Part shown: one piece after another, positions 47,921 through 61,689 of the stretch | Position numbering within the stretch: position 1 is the stretch's first letter | How the letters are laid out: each line of letters opens with the position of its first letter | NCBI GenBank assembly: GCA_946699065.1 | Contig: CAMPDV010001562.1 | Coordinates: forward strand, 1 to 64,000 | Source of the DNA: Loxodes magnus | Lineage: Eukaryota; Ciliophora; Karyorelictea; Loxodida; Loxodidae | Length of the DNA stretch: 64,000 nt | Direction: 5' to 3' | Made by a program: the position numbers and the translations under genes | Notes under the pieces: generated by a model | Seen by the model: only the letters and a program-made list of their open reading frames with translations | Databases searched by the model: none | What the model was told of the DNA's origin: nothing

Positions 47921-50900
47921 ATGACAGAAGCAGCTTAGTATAATCGAAAAGGAATCTAATTAATCAAAGAAGGAAATTATCATGAAGCTATTGAGTACTT
48001 CAATATAGCAATAGTATTAGATACTAATGATGCAGCTGCACATAACAACAAAGGAACTGCTCTTCTTTATTTAGGAAAACACACAGAAGCGATATAGAGC
48101 TTTGATATAGCTCTAAAACTCAACCCTAATGATGCAACTATACATCGTAACAAAGGATCTGTATTAGATAAATTAGGAAAACACACAGAAGCGATATAGA
48201 GCTTTGATATAGCTCTAAAACTGGACCCTAATGATGCAACTGCACATCGTAGCAAAGGATCTGTATTAGATAAAATAGGAAAACACACAGAAGCGATATA
48301 GAGCTTTGATATAGCTCTAAAACTAAATCCTAATGATGCAACTGTGTATGGTAACAAAGGAACTGCTCTCTTTTATTTAGGAAAACACACAGAAGCGATA
48401 TAGAGCTTTGATATAGCTCTAAAACTGGACCCTAATGATGCAACTGTGTATGGTAACAAAGGATCTGCTCTCTTTTATTTAGGAAAACACACAGAAGCGA
48501 TATAGAGCTTTGATATAGCTCTAAAACTAGACCCTAATGATGCAACTGCACATCGTAACAAAGGATCTGCTCTCTTTTATTTAGGAAAACACACAGAAGC
48601 GATATAGAGCTTTGATATAGCTCTAAAACTCAACCCTAATGATTCAACTGTGTATGGTAACAAAGGAACTGCTCTCTTTTATTTAGGAAAACACACAGAA
48701 GCGATATAGAGCTTTGATATAGCTCTAAAACTCAACCCTAATGATGCAACTGTGCATGATAACAAAGGAACTGCTCTCTTTTATTTAGGAAAACACACAG
48801 AAGCGATATAGAGCTTTGATATAGCTCTAAAACTGGACCCTAATGATGCAACTGCACATCGTAACAAAGGAACTGCTCTCTTTTATTTAGGAAAACACAC
48901 AGAAGCGATATAGAGCTTTGATATAGCTCTAAAACTGGACCCTAATGATGCAACTGTGTATGGTAACAAAGGATCTGCTCTCTTTTATTTAGGAAAACAC
49001 ACAGAAGCGATATAGAGCTTTGATATAGCTCTAAAACTAGACCCTAATGATGCAACTGCACATCGTAACAAAGGATCTGCTCTCTTTTATTTAGGAAAAC
49101 ACACAGAAGCGATATAGAGCTTTGATATAGCTCTAAAACTCAACCCTAATGATTCAACTGTGTATGGTAACAAAGGAACTGCTCTCTTTTATTTAGGAAA
49201 ACACACAGAAGCGATATAGAGCTTTGATATAGCTCTAAAACTCAACCCTAATGATGCAACTGTGCATGATAACAAAGGAACTGCTCTCTTTTATTTAGGA
49301 AAACACACAGAAGCGATATAGAGCTTTGATATAGCTCTAAAACTCAACCCTAATGATGCAACTGCACATCGTAACAAAGGATCTGCTCTCTTTTATTTAG
49401 GAAAACACACAGAAGCGATATAGAGCTTTGATATAGCTCTAAAACTCAACCCTAATGATGCAACTGTACATCGTACCAAAGGATCTGCTCTCCTTTATTT
49501 AGGAAAACACACAGAAGCAATATAGAGCTTTGATATAGCTCTAAAACTGGACCCTAATGATGCAACTGCACATCGTAACAAAGGATCTGCTCTCTTTTAT
49601 TTAGGAAAACACACAGAAGCGATATAGAGCTTTGATATAGCTCTAAAACTCAACCCTAATGATTCAACTGTGTATGGTAACAAAGGAACTGCTCTCTTTT
49701 ATTTAGGAAAACACACAGAAGCGATATAGAGCTTTGATATAGCTCTAAAACTCAACCCTAATGATGCAACTGCACACCGTAACAAAGGATCTGCTCTCTT
49801 TTATTTAGGAAAACACACAGAAGCGATATAGAGCTTTGATATAGCTCTAAAACTCAACCCTAATGATTCAACTGTGTATGGTAACAAAGGAACTGCTCTC
49901 TTTTATTTAGGAAAACACACAGAAGCGATATAGAGCTTTGATATAGCTCTAAAACTCAACCCTAATGATGCAACTGTGCATGATAACAAAGGAACTGCTC
50001 TCTTTTATTTAGGAAAACACACAGAAGCGATATAGAGCTTTGATATAGCTCTAAAACTCAACCCTAATGATGCAACTGCACATCGTAACAAAGGATCTGC
50101 TCTCTTTTATTTAGGAAAACACACAGAAGCGATATAGAGCTTTGATATAGCTCTAAAACTCAACCCTAATGATGCAACTGTACATCGTACCAAAGGATCT
50201 GCTCTCCTTTATTTAGGAAAACACACAGAAGCAATATAGAGCTTTGATATAGCTCTAAAACTGGACCCTAATGATGCAACTGCACATCGTAACAAAGGAT
50301 CTGCTCTCTTTTATTTAGGAAAACACACAGAAGCGATATAGAGCTTTGATATAGCTCTAAAACTCAACCCTAATGATTCAACTGTGTATGGTAACAAAGG
50401 AACTGCTCTCTTTTATTTAGGAAAACACACAGAAGCGATATAGAGCTTTGATATAGCTCTAAAACTCAACCCTAATGATGCAACTGCACACCGTAACAAA
50501 GGATCTGCTCTTCTTTATTTAGGAAAATACTAAGAAGCGATATAGAGCTTTGATATAGCTCTAAAACTCAACCCTAATGATTCAACTGTGCATGGTAACA
50601 AAGGATCTGCTCTCCTTTATTTAGGAAAACACACAGAAGCGATATAGAGCTTTGATATAGCTCTAAAACTCAACCCTAATGATTCAACTGTGTATGGTAA
50701 CAAAGGAACTGCTCTCTTTTATTTAGGAAAACACACAGAAGCGATATAGAGCTTTGATATAGCTCTAAAACTCAACCCTAATGATGCAACTATACATCGT
50801 AACAAAGGATCTGTATTAGATAAATTAGGAAAACACACAGAAGCGATATAGAGCTTTGATATAGCTCTAAAACTAAATCCTAATAAAGCAACTGCACATC

Positions 50901-53900
50901 GTAACAAAGGATTTGTATTAGATAAAATAGGAAAACACACAGAAGCGATATAGAGCTTTGATATAGCTCTAAAACTAGACCCTAATGATGCAACTGCACA
51001 TCGTAACAAAGGATCTGCTCTCTTTTATTTAGGAAAACACACAGAAGCGATATAGAGCTTTGATATAGCTCTAAAACTCAACCCTAATGATTCAACTGTG
51101 TATGGTAACAAAGGAACTGCTCTCTTTTATTTAGGAAAACACACAGAAGCGATATAGAGCTTTGATATAGCTCTAAAACTCAACCCTAATGATTCAACTG
51201 TGTATGGTAACAAAGGAACTGCTCTCTTTTATTTAGGAAAACACACAGAAGCGATATAGAGCTTTGATATAGCTCTAAAACTCAACCCTAATGATGCAAC
51301 TGTGCATGATAACAAAGGAACTGCTCTCTTTTATTTAGGAAAACACACAGAAGCGATATAGAGCTTTGATATAGCTCTAAAACTGGACCCTAATGATGCA
51401 ACTGCACATCGTAACAAAGGATCTGCTCTCTTTTATTTAGGAAAACACACAGAAGCGATATAGAGCTTTGATATAGCTCTAAAACTCAACCCTAATGATT
51501 CAACTGTGTATGGTAACAAAGGAACTGCTCTCTTTTATTTAGGAAAACACACAGAAGCGATATAGAGCTTTGATATAGCTCTAAAACTAGACCCTAATGA
51601 TGCAACTGTGTATGGTAACAAAGGATCTGCTCTCTTTTATTTAGGAAAACACACAGAAGCGATATAGAGCTTTGATATAGCTCTAAAACTCAACCCTAAT
51701 GATTCAACTGTGTATGGTAACAAAGGAACTGCTCTCTTTTATTTAGGAAAACACACAGAAGCGATATAGAGCTTTGATATAGCTCTAAAACTGGACCCTA
51801 ATGATGCAACTGCACATCGTAACAAAGGATCTGCTCTCTTTTATTTAGGAAAACACACAGAAGCGATATAGAGCTTTGATATAGCTCTAAAACTCAACCC
51901 TAATGATTCAACTGTGTATGGTAACAAAGGAACTGCTCTCTTTTATTTAGGAAAACACACAGAAGCAATATAGAGCTTTGATATAGCTCTAAAACTAAAT
52001 CCTAATGATGCAACTGTGTATGGTAACAAAGGAACTGCTCTCTTTTATTTAGGAAAACACACAGAAGCGATATAGAGCTTTGATATAGCTCTAAAACTCA
52101 ACCCTAATGATGCAACTATACATCGTAACAAAGGATCTGTATTAGATAAATTAGGAAAACACACAGAAGCGATATAGAGCTTTGATATAGCTCTAAAACT
52201 GGACCCTAATGATGCAACTGCACATCGTAGCAAAGGATCTGTATTAGATAAAATAGGAAAACACACAGAAGCGATATAGAGCTTTGATATAGCTCTAAAA
52301 CTAAATCCTAATGATGCAACTGTGTATGGTAACAAAGGAACTGCTCTCTTTTATTTAGGAAAACACACAGAAGCGATATAGAGCTTTGATATAGCTCTAA
52401 AACTAGACCCTAATGATGCAACTGTGTATGGTAACAAAGGATCTGCTCTCTTTTATTTAGGAAAACACACAGAAGCGATATAGAGCTTTGATATAGCTCT
52501 AAAACTAGACCCTAATGATGCAACTGCACATCGTAACAAAGGATCTGCTCTCTTTTATTTAGGAAAACACACAGAAGCGATATAGAGCTTTGATATAGCT
52601 CTAAAACTCAACCCTAATGATTCAACTGTGTATGGTAACAAAGGAACTGCTCTCTTTTATTTAGGAAAACACACAGAAGCGATATAGAGCTTTGATATAG
52701 CTCTAAAACTTAACCCTAATAAAGCAACTGCACATCGTAACAAAGGATTTGTATTAGATAAAATAGGAAAACACACAGAAGCGATATAGAGCTTTGATAT
52801 AGCTCTAAAACTGGACCCTAATGATGCAACTGCACATCGTAACAAAGGATCTGCTCTCTTTTATTTAGGAAAACACACAGAAGCGATATAGAGCTTTGAT
52901 ATAGCTCTAAAACTCAACCCTAATGATGCAACTGTACATCGTACCAAAGGATCTGCTCTCCTTTATTTAGGAAAACACACAGAAGCAATATAGAGCTTTG
53001 ATATAGCTCTAAAACTGGACCCTAATGATGCAACTGCACATCGTAACAAAGGATCTGCTCTCTTTTATTTAGGAAAACACACAGAAGCGATATAGAGCTT
53101 TGATATAGCTCTAAAACTCAACCCTAATGATTCAACTGTGTATGGTAACAAAGGAACTGCTCTCTTTTATTTAGGAAAACACACAGAAGCGATATAGAGC
53201 TTTGATATAGCTCTAAAACTCAACCCTAATGATGCAACTATACATCGTAACAAAGGATCTGTATTAGATAAATTAGGAAAACACACAGAAGCGATATAGA
53301 GCTTTGATATAGCTCTAAAACTGGACCCTAATGATGCAACTGCACATCGTAGCAAAGGATCTGTATTAGATAAAATAGGAAAACACACAGAAGCGATATA
53401 GAGCTTTGATATAGCTCTAAAACTAAATCCTAATGATGCAACTGTGTATGGTAACAAAGGAACTGCTCTCTTTTATTTAGGAAAACACACAGAAGCGATA
53501 TAGAGCTTTGATATAGCTCTAAAACTAGACCCTAATGATGCAACTGTGTATGGTAACAAAGGATCTGCTCTCTTTTATTTAGGAAAACACACAGAAGCGA
53601 TATAGAGCTTTGATATAGCTCTAAAACTAGACCCTAATGATGCAACTGCACATCGTAACAAAGGATCTGCTCTCTTTTATTTAGGAAAACACACAGAAGC
53701 GATATAGAGCTTTGATATAGCTCTAAAACTCAACCCTAATGATTCAACTGTGTATGGTAACAAAGGAACTGCTCTCTTTTATTTAGGAAAACACACAGAA
53801 GCGATATAGAGCTTTGATATAGCTCTAAAACTCAACCCTAATGATGCAACTGTGCATGATAACAAAGGATTTACTCTCCTTTATTTAGGAAAACACACAG

Positions 53901-55918
53901 AAGCGATATAGAGCTTTGATATAGCTCTAAAACTTAACCCTAATAAAGCAACTGCACATCGTAACAAAGGATTTGTATTAGATAAAATAGGAAAACACAC
54001 AGAAGCGATATAGAGCTTTGATATAGCTCTAAAACTGGACCCTAATGATGCAACTGCACATCGTAACAAAGGATCTGCTCTCTTTTATTTAGGAAAACAC
54101 ACAGAAGCGATATAGAGCTTTGATATAGCTCTAAAACTCAACCCTAATGATGCAACTGTACATCGTACCAAAGGATCTGCTCTCCTTTATTTAGGAAAAC
54201 ACACAGAAGCAATATAGAGCTTTGATATAGCTCTAAAACTCAACCCTAATAATGCAACTGCACATCGTAACAAAGGATCTGCTCTTCTTTATTTAGGAAA
54301 ACACACAGAAGCGATATAGAGCTTTGATATAGCTCTAAAACTAGACCCTAATGATGCAACTGCACATCGTAACAAAGGATCTGCTCTCTTTTATTTAGGA
54401 AAACACACAGAAGCGATATAGAGCTTTGATATAGCTCTAAAACTCAACCCTAATGATTCAACTGTGCATGGTAACAAAGGATCTGCTCTCCTTTATTTAG
54501 GAAAACACACAGAAGCGATATAGAGCTTTGATATAGCTATTCAACTAAATTCAATTAACCCAGAATTCTACAAGCATAAAGGTTGATCTCTTTACAAGCT
54601 AAAATAATTTTCTGAAGCTTTCTAATGTCTTAATAAAGCTATATAACTTAATTCCAATTACGCAGAAGCTTATTATGACAAAGGTTTAGTTTTAAAAGCT
54701 TTAAACAAAAAAAGTGAAGCCCTTTAATGTTTTATTGAAGCTAACAAATTAAATCCTTAGCTAAAAGTTCCCTAAATAGATAATGATTCTTTATATTTAT
54801 AATAATAGAACTCCATTACTTTAGAAAATATTTGACAGCTTTTATATTAAAATGGTGCAGGCTAGGATAATAAATCCCAAATTAGAATATTAAACTATAG
54901 AATCTTAATCCCTAATATTGAATTTCTAGATAGCTTATAAGTACTAGATAAAGATTAATACGGAGTTGTCTATCATATTACTATCGATGGATCTAATTAT
55001 GCACTTAAAGTATTTCACTAAAATACTGATCTTTAGATTTTATTAGACTAGTTCTATTTTGAGTGTAAATAACTTTTATTAATAAACAGTTCAAAAGTTT
55101 TAAAACTTAAGGGCGTTGCTATTGATACTTAAGAATAAGGAAGCTACAATTTATGCCTATTAACAGATTTTGAGTGAAAATGAAGTTTATTCTAATAAGT
55201 TTAGATTAAATAGCTATTCAAATTAAGTCAAATAGGATCTCCTTTAAGATATTATTAGAAACTAAATTTGCTAAGCTAAATAGCAGGAGGTTTAAAGGCA
55301 ATACACTCTAGAAGCTTAATACATAAAGAATTGAAATCTATAAATATTCTAATAGATGAAGTGTATTAACCTAAGATAGTTATTTTTGGATTATTCGATA
55401 ATACAAAATGATTAACCACAATAGAACAAAGAGGATTTCATCAATGGATGGCTCCTGAGTAATTTGAAAAAAATGTGACTTTGAAAAGTGATATCTGATC
55501 TTTAGGCTGCGTAGGAATAGAGATATTCAACGAGGAAATGCTTTATCCAAATATAAACGAATAGGAATAACTAAAATAAGTAGTTTATGTTAATAAAATG
55601 ATTCCTAGATTTTCTTGCGAAATACTATAAGAACCTGAATTAACTGATCTATTCTACAGATGCTTAGCTTTCGACCAGAACATTAGACCAGATATAGATA
55701 GTTTCATAAATTAGATAGAAAAATTAAAATAAAAGTGAAATCCATAAAAATAAGATGGAGATATAAGTTAGTAGGGGCAAACTAAAACGATGAAATAAGG
55801 TCAAGGTGAAAGCATATATAGTTAAATCTAAGAGCGATAGAGTATATTGTAAGAAGGAATGCAAGAGGAAAAGCTTGAGAATTGGAAGATAAGAGAGATT
55901 GAAGAGAAGAAGAGTTGA
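47921..55918 (+). CDS. Giant TPR-repeat pseudokinase (about 67 TPRs)
   Basis: The ATG at 47921 and the TGA at 55916-55918 lie in one uninterrupted frame of 2665 codons. One divergent TPR is followed by 64 TPRs of exactly 34 residues (GKHTEAIQSFDIALKL constant) and two divergent TPRs. The kinase-like domain is closely related to that of the gene at 23944: ATP-site Lys2363 in YALKVF, HKE at 2468-2470 in place of HRD, IFG at 2488-2490 in place of DFG, then WMAPEQF and SDIWSLGC. Loss of both catalytic Asp residues predicts no phosphotransfer. Trp in SDIW is TGA, while in WMAP it is TGG (TGA in the paralogue). Downstream sequence stays open, so the stop is my best choice rather than certain. Likely a cytosolic scaffold or sensor. 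Confidence 0.88.
48052..54531 (+). repeat. 64-copy in-phase 102-bp tandem repeat
   Basis: The word GGAAAACACAC recurs at 48074 + 102n up to 54500 (n = 63), with no indel anywhere. One unit at 50522 has GGAAAATACTAAG instead. The half encoding GKHTEAIQSFDIAL is nearly invariant at DNA level. Differences concentrate in about ten positions of the other half (e.g. VYGNKGTALFYL, AHRNKGSALFYL, IHRNKGSVLDKL, VHDNKG). Blocks recur as higher-order repeats: 48067-48357 equals 52045-52335 and 53167-53457. Confidence 0.95.
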
Positions 55919-55949
55919 AGTGTTAAACTTTTTTAAGACAATATATAAT

Positions 55950-56585
55950 TTTAAATTCTTTATAAAATATTTACTTAACAAGCTAAAGGCTTATAACTAA
56001 AAATAATTTAACTTTAGTTAATAAATTATTTTGATTATTAAGTATAAGGTTGAGATATAATTAAAAAACTAAGGTAATTCTGAGATGAAATATTGTATTT
56101 GAAAGAAAATGATAAAGCTTATATGAAAATTACAGGAAAATACTTCTATGATTGTCTATTATATTTAAATCAAACTTACATAATATATCTAGTATCATTT
56201 TAGTTAGTAAGCTGAGAAAAAATGAATCATCAATATAAATACCTAAAGCTAATATTTTATTAAGATGTAACTTAATTTAATGCACTGCTTAGTCATTAGG
56301 TGTATGTGATGTCTATTACTTCAATAGCGATAATAAGACCTTTATTCCTAGCTAATTCATTATACCTATTAAGCAACCTATTTAAAGCATTTGAATCTTT
56401 TTTCGATCACTTAATCTAGGTTTTATCTTTAGGTAAAATAATAAGTTAGAGATATATTAAGAGATTTTATTCCTCTAACATCTTTGAAGGTATTGAAAGG
56501 ATTAGCACTGTATTCTTATATTGATCTTATAAAATGGTTGATTTGAAGAGAAAAATAAAGAGCTATATTCTTATTTTAAGTTCCT
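55950..56585 (+). CDS. Coding-like segment after the giant TPR gene
   Basis: The same frame as the giant gene remains protein-like for about 210 codons: KAYMKITGKYFYDCLLYL, then IIRPLFLANSLYLLSNLF and a hydrophobic C-terminus, with TGA as Trp. It may be a readthrough C-terminal extension or a separate small gene starting near the ATG at 56125. No counterpart was seen after the smaller TPR gene. Confidence 0.35.
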
Positions 56586-57671
56586 AAAGCCTTTTTTAAA
56601 TTTTTGATATCCTTCGTTCGGAGAATGTACTTATAATTGTTAATTTCTACATTGCATAATAAGCTTTCTATTTAATGGTTTTTTCTTATCTTTCTCTAGC
56701 GCTTATTTAAAATACTTCAAAACTTCTACCCCTTTTCCAAGTTTTATTTATTTAGATTTCAGAATTTATAGCAAAGGGAATAGTGATTTTAAAATCATCT
56801 TCATCCCTATTAAAATATCTCATTATCTCCAATATATTAGTAATAATGGAAATTTAGTTTGTTTTAAGATACCTTGATTATTATTAATGCTTAGCTAACT
56901 TTTTCAATAGCTTCTTATTATTATTCTGCAATTATAAAATGCATCCTTTTCTAAAAAGGAGCTTCATATAACGGATCATTTTTTTGCTTAGTCTTAACGA
57001 TTAACGACTTCTTCATTTTATCTAACATTAAGAAATTTCTTCATAAACTTAGGTTTATTATATTAAGGATTTAATTATAAACTTTCGAAATTCCATAGCA
57101 TCTTCATTTTTTGTATAGCCTTAAACTGTCTCCTCTTTTATTCTATTCTGTTTCATTATATAGCTTATTTGTATCTCCAATTTAAAGAATCAAGAGTTTT
57201 TCACTTCTTCAAAAATATCTAAAATAAATCCTTATTTTTCTTAACTCATCACTTCAGGACTTAATCTAATTACCACATTAACTATCTCTAAGCTTATTCA
57301 TTTTTATTAAGCAAGTAAATCAATTCTTCTTTATAGTTAAATCCTTAGGATGTATATCCTACATTCTATAGCTTTACAAGACACTCATAAACATCTAAAA
57401 TTTATCATCATTAAAGTATATAATATGCTAATATTACTTATTTTTCATAGCCATTTTTCAGACTTATCTATTTAATTCAAAAAAGACCCTTTAATTGTAT
57501 TTATTTAAATTAGATAGGCATTTAAATACTCTTAGTTTAGGCTGCTTCTATAATACCTTATTCTTTATATTTATTTATATTTATTAAAGCTCTATTTTTC
57601 AAGATAGTGGTAATAGCATTTATTATCCTCACTATAGATTTATTTCAATGCGTTTTTATCTTAGCTGCCAT
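56570..57671 (-). CDS. Hypothetical protein
   Basis: The minus-strand ATG at 57671 opens MAAKIKTHWNKSIVRIIN. The frame stays coherent for about 150 codons (GFNYKEELIYLLNKNEQA), moves to RLSPEVMSQEKQGFILDIFE, then to DDFKITIPFAINSEIQIN and ARERQEKTIKQKAYYAMQ at the C-terminus. Two frame changes suggest short introns. About 350 residues. No domain recognised. Its start lies 80 bp from the plus-strand gene at 57751, a divergent pair. Confidence 0.45.
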
Positions 57672-57750
57672 TTTTAGTTTTAAGTGGTTGTTAATCCAAT
57701 ATTTTATCAAGGAAGAAACAACAGGTTAATGAGATTATTATTTATATACA

Positions 57751-60425
57751 ATGAAAGAATCAGACGGAAGTTATCTCTTGTGATTATATCTCTAAAGCTC
57801 CCTTAAAAGAATATCAGCAGTCTCCTTATTCAAGAGGATCAAAAGCTTTTCGGCTAATAAAGAGAATTTATCAATTTAAGAAAGAGAGAGGCATCATTAC
57901 TCTAGTAAAGTCTTTACTTTGACTGCCTTATAGACTATTAAAAAACTTGGCATTTACCTTATAATATAAGTTTTTTAGTTACTTTAGCAACAATATTGGA
58001 AAGACATAAATTACCATATGATAGAAGAGATTATTCGCTGAAAGATACTCTCATTATAAGAATTTCTGTTTTTTTTTATTTCGAGTGAATTAGACTAGAT
58101 TTGGAACTTATCAATTTAATAGCTAATGAAGAAAAACCAAAAATATGGAGCGAAAAAGTTGAATAAAACTGAGCATAAAGGAAACCAAGCGCATAAATGG
58201 AAGACTAAATCATCTGTCCCAGATTTTCTTAGCTAAGCTGATCCAAAACTTGATATGATTTTATCAAAATAATATAAAAATCTTTTACCAAGATAGCAGA
58301 AGAAAGCTTTTGAGGACTCGATTAAATTAAAGTTTTTCTAGTATAAAAACTAGATTTCTATCTACTGTCTTTTTGTAGCATACAGGGCTTATAAGTATTT
58401 TCTATTTCAATAAAATTAAGTTGAGTGTGCTGCTCTTTTCTAAAGTATTTTCTAAAGAGCTTCAAAAATATTTCCTTTTTCTTTTGATTCATGAATAGAG
58501 TCTAAGTAGCAATTCTGACAGTCCAGTTTCTTTTTTAGTAGCAATCCTCTTGTTTAGCATCAGATTAAAAACTTTAGAATTACTACCTTAGATTAAGCTG
58601 TAAATACTCGTGAAAAATCCATTTGGAAATGCTTAACTGAAGTATTCTATCATTTGACTAGGAAATTCATCAGGGCAAGCTAATTAGTTCCCTCTCTTTT
58701 CGATCACACATAGATCAGATAGGAGATCCTAAACATACACAACAAGAATATTTGTTATTAAAGTTCTACTTGATACTCAATAAAAATAATAATACTTAAT
58801 CTAGCATCTTAGCTCTATTTTTTCTTAAATATAAGTAAACAAATACTTTATAAGTAAATTAGGATAAAAAACTGAAATAAAAAGGGTAATATACTAAGTT
58901 TAAGAATTGAAATAAATATTTGAGGTTGACGTTAAGAAAATAGAAATTAGTCTTTTGCTTTCAAATAACCCTAAGACTTAAAGGCTCTTAAAACGAAAAT
59001 TTAAAATTTAAATTATATTAAAGAGTTAGAGATTGAATTTTCAGCTAAGAAGCTGATTAAATTCTAAGTAAAGTGAAGATTCCTGAGATGTTGAAAAGGC
59101 AGTCTAAATAAAAGAAGTATTAGAGAGATCAGTCAGTTATTAGGTAAATTGAGAAATGTAGCTATAGTATAGGGATTGAAGACTGTCAGTATAAAATCCA
59201 ATGTTAGAATTGATTAATTATTATTCAGTCTAGTCCTTAAGAAGACGAGAAATGAGTTATTTTCCAGCAGTAGTAAAGATATCACACTAAGAATAGCTGA
59301 AATTTTTCTGTGAAGCATAAGCAAGAAGCAACATTTTTGATAGATCTTAAAATTAGACAGTACTCCAAGTAGAATAGGAAGATAATCTCTCGTTTATATT
59401 AACATAGCAGGCTAAAAAAATACAAAGCAATGCTGAAAATGACTTGGAAAGGAAAAAATCAAAATTATTAGAAGATAAAATATCCAAAAGAAGTCCTTAA
59501 CTTTACTAAGGCATAAAGAAAGAAATTCTAAAAACTACCCTATAAAGCAGTAATACCAGAAGATGCTTGGTTTATCCAAGCATTTAGATTTATATTAATT
59601 TTAATTGATTTTATAGTTAAATGATATGATCTATTTAAACCTATCCTTAGCATCTTAACATTAAATCATATAGAGAACTTAAATTAAATATAGATTAATA
59701 GAGTAAGGTATTTAATTATTTAAACTGTATATCCTAATAATTAATAATTAATACTACTATCTTCTTATTTAAATTAGATTTGAAACTTCAATTTACTAAT
59801 TTAAGCTATATTTGATTACTTAATTCTGCTTAGAATGAGAGAGACTAATTAGTAGACTTTAATATGCTAGCTTCAATTTAAAAAATGCTGTATCTTATTT
59901 TCATTTAGATATATAAATAATAAATTAACATAACTTGCTAAAAAGAATCAGCACAGAGACCGTAGCAGAGGTATTCCTTTATATTCAAATATTTTTGTAT
60001 ACTCTAAAATTCTTACTGTATAGTTGTAAATGTTCTTCTAGCTTAGTCCACTACCCTCGTAAGCTCTTTAAAATTACAGCATAAGATCTTATTGAAAAAG
60101 TGCTTCTATCAAAAATTTATATTGACTGATCTTATACAAATGCTTATGATAAAAAACTAGGAACTTCAGGTTTTTGTTGTTTATCTTGTGAGAATTTTTA
60201 TAAATAAGGCGACTGTTGTATTTCATAAAATTTGTATATTAATCCGAAAATTCTATGTTGAAGAGGAATTTGTTGATTAGCTCCCTTCTATCCATATTGA
60301 TCTTTTCCTTTGAATTCTAAAAGAAGATTTATATCTTATGACTGATTTTTTATTTTTCATATAAATTAGAACTCCATTTGTTTTAAGTTAGTCCAGGGTA
60401 TTTATTTTGATCATATAAGATTTTT
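57751..60425 (+). CDS. Large hypothetical protein (one or two genes)
   Basis: The ATG at 57751 follows an 80-bp divergent spacer. Coding-like blocks in order: a basic region (LKEYQQSPYSRGSKAFRL), NQAHKWKTKSSVPDFLSQ, TEVFYHLTRKFIRASQLV. From about 59040 an acidic/Gln-rich block in another frame follows (VEKAVQIKEVLERSVSYQ, SNAENDLERKKSKLLEDK). Last is a hydrophobic block near 60170-60420 (KICILIRKFYVEEEFVDQ). It converges on the minus-strand gene ending near 60425. Whether this is one gene with introns or two adjacent genes (break near 58850-58950) cannot be decided. No family recognised. Confidence 0.4.
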
Positions 60426-61648
60426 CACTGTTGAAACTTATAATTCATCTTAGTATAAAACTTCATCTTAATTATTTTCTTCTTCGATGTATTGCTATGG
60501 ATTCTAGTCTTGAGCTAAAATGCTTACATTGTTTTCATTTTCTTCAGATTTTTTTGATCTTCATTACTTTTCATGACTTCATTCTTTTCTTACTAACGTT
60601 ATTTTCAATTAATTCAGTTCTTTACTTACCTTCGATAATTTTAGTATTTTTATTTTCTTTAATTCTTTCTCTACTTACATTATTTTCAGTATCTTCAGAC
60701 TTTTCTTTATCCTTATTTTTTCTGAAATTTCTTTGATTTTATCATATTCTGGATTTTTTATCTCTTCTTCAGCTATTTCTAAATATTATAGCCTTTCATT
60801 CTAATTTCATGCTTTTTATTTAATTTTGTTTATTTAATATTACATTGATATTGCTATGTTTTGATTTATAATTACTCTATAGCATTAAATTAGCTTTTTT
60901 TCATTCCAAAAGATTGTAATAAGCTTCCTTATTAAAAAACGCAACTCAATTATTTGACTAAATTAAAAAGCTTTATTAAACCTTTTATTGCTATTTAATA
61001 TTTTCCAAATTTTTAAGCTTATTTCCTTCATCTAATTATGATTCATTAAAATTAGGAGCCAGATAATTTAATACAATAAGCGTTACACTACTGATAACTT
61101 TTTCTTTACTAACGAAAGAAATTTCTTTGCTATTAAAGATACCAAATTAAGTTGTTCTAGTTACAAAAGATTAAAATATTCTAGTTAATTTCTTCAAATT
61201 TCTTTTTCTTATTAAAGCAAAAAGATTATAAATATTAGGAATGCTTTATATTTGTCTAGATTCATTTTATAGAGCTTTGCTGCTTATTCGTTCTTTACTA
61301 TTTTATAATGTGATTAGCTCTTCTATTATAAGCAACTGCATTATTTTCCTTTATTTTAGTAACTCTTCCAAAACATCTTAGTCTTCTTTAGCTTTTCTAG
61401 TTTTTTAAGACTTTTTCCTTTTTCACAATGAAGTTAAAAGTAGTTAATCTTTATTTTAATTAACGCTTTAGAGCAATCTACAACTTCTCAAAACATTCTA
61501 CTTTTAAATTGTTTTACCTTTATCATATTAAGTTTCGAAATATTTAGAATCCAAATTTCTAGTATTATTATAGTGATAAACTGCTTTGCCCATACTTTGA
61601 TGTAAAGAGTGTTTCCTCTTTCGTTTAATACTTGCGAAAACTCCCCAT
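60425..61648 (-). CDS. Charged hypothetical protein with ENNVS repeats
   Basis: The minus-strand ATG at 61648 opens MGSFRKYQTKEETLFTSKYG. A helical region (DVLEELLKQRKIMQLLII) and RTTQFGIFNSKEISFVSK follow. A highly charged C-terminus has ENNVS three times (DTENNVSRERIKENKN, LIENNVSKKRMK, NENNVSILAQD). The end is acidic (YIEEENNQDEVLYQDEL). The repeated blocks are about 85-100 bp apart, with an apparent frame change between the second and third. About 400 residues. The low-complexity tail suggests a disordered regulatory or nuclear protein. Confidence 0.45.
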
Positions 61649-61689
61649 TGATTTAACAAATAAGATAATGATTTCTAATTAAGTCACCA

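Noticed and set aside
48067..54069. Minus-strand open frames of 62-96 codons repeated through the TPR array
   Set aside because: They are antisense shadows of the 102-bp repeat, identical wherever the same units recur. The plus strand encodes a continuous canonical TPR protein.
48052..54531. CRISPR-like array
   Set aside because: The repeat unit is 102 bp, contiguous, has no unique spacers and is translated in frame as TPRs.
47921..55918. Calling the TPR genes pseudogenes because of internal TAA/TAG/TGA
   Set aside because: Each such codon falls on a Gln or Trp position of the TPR or kinase consensus, and the frame is preserved across 64 repeats.
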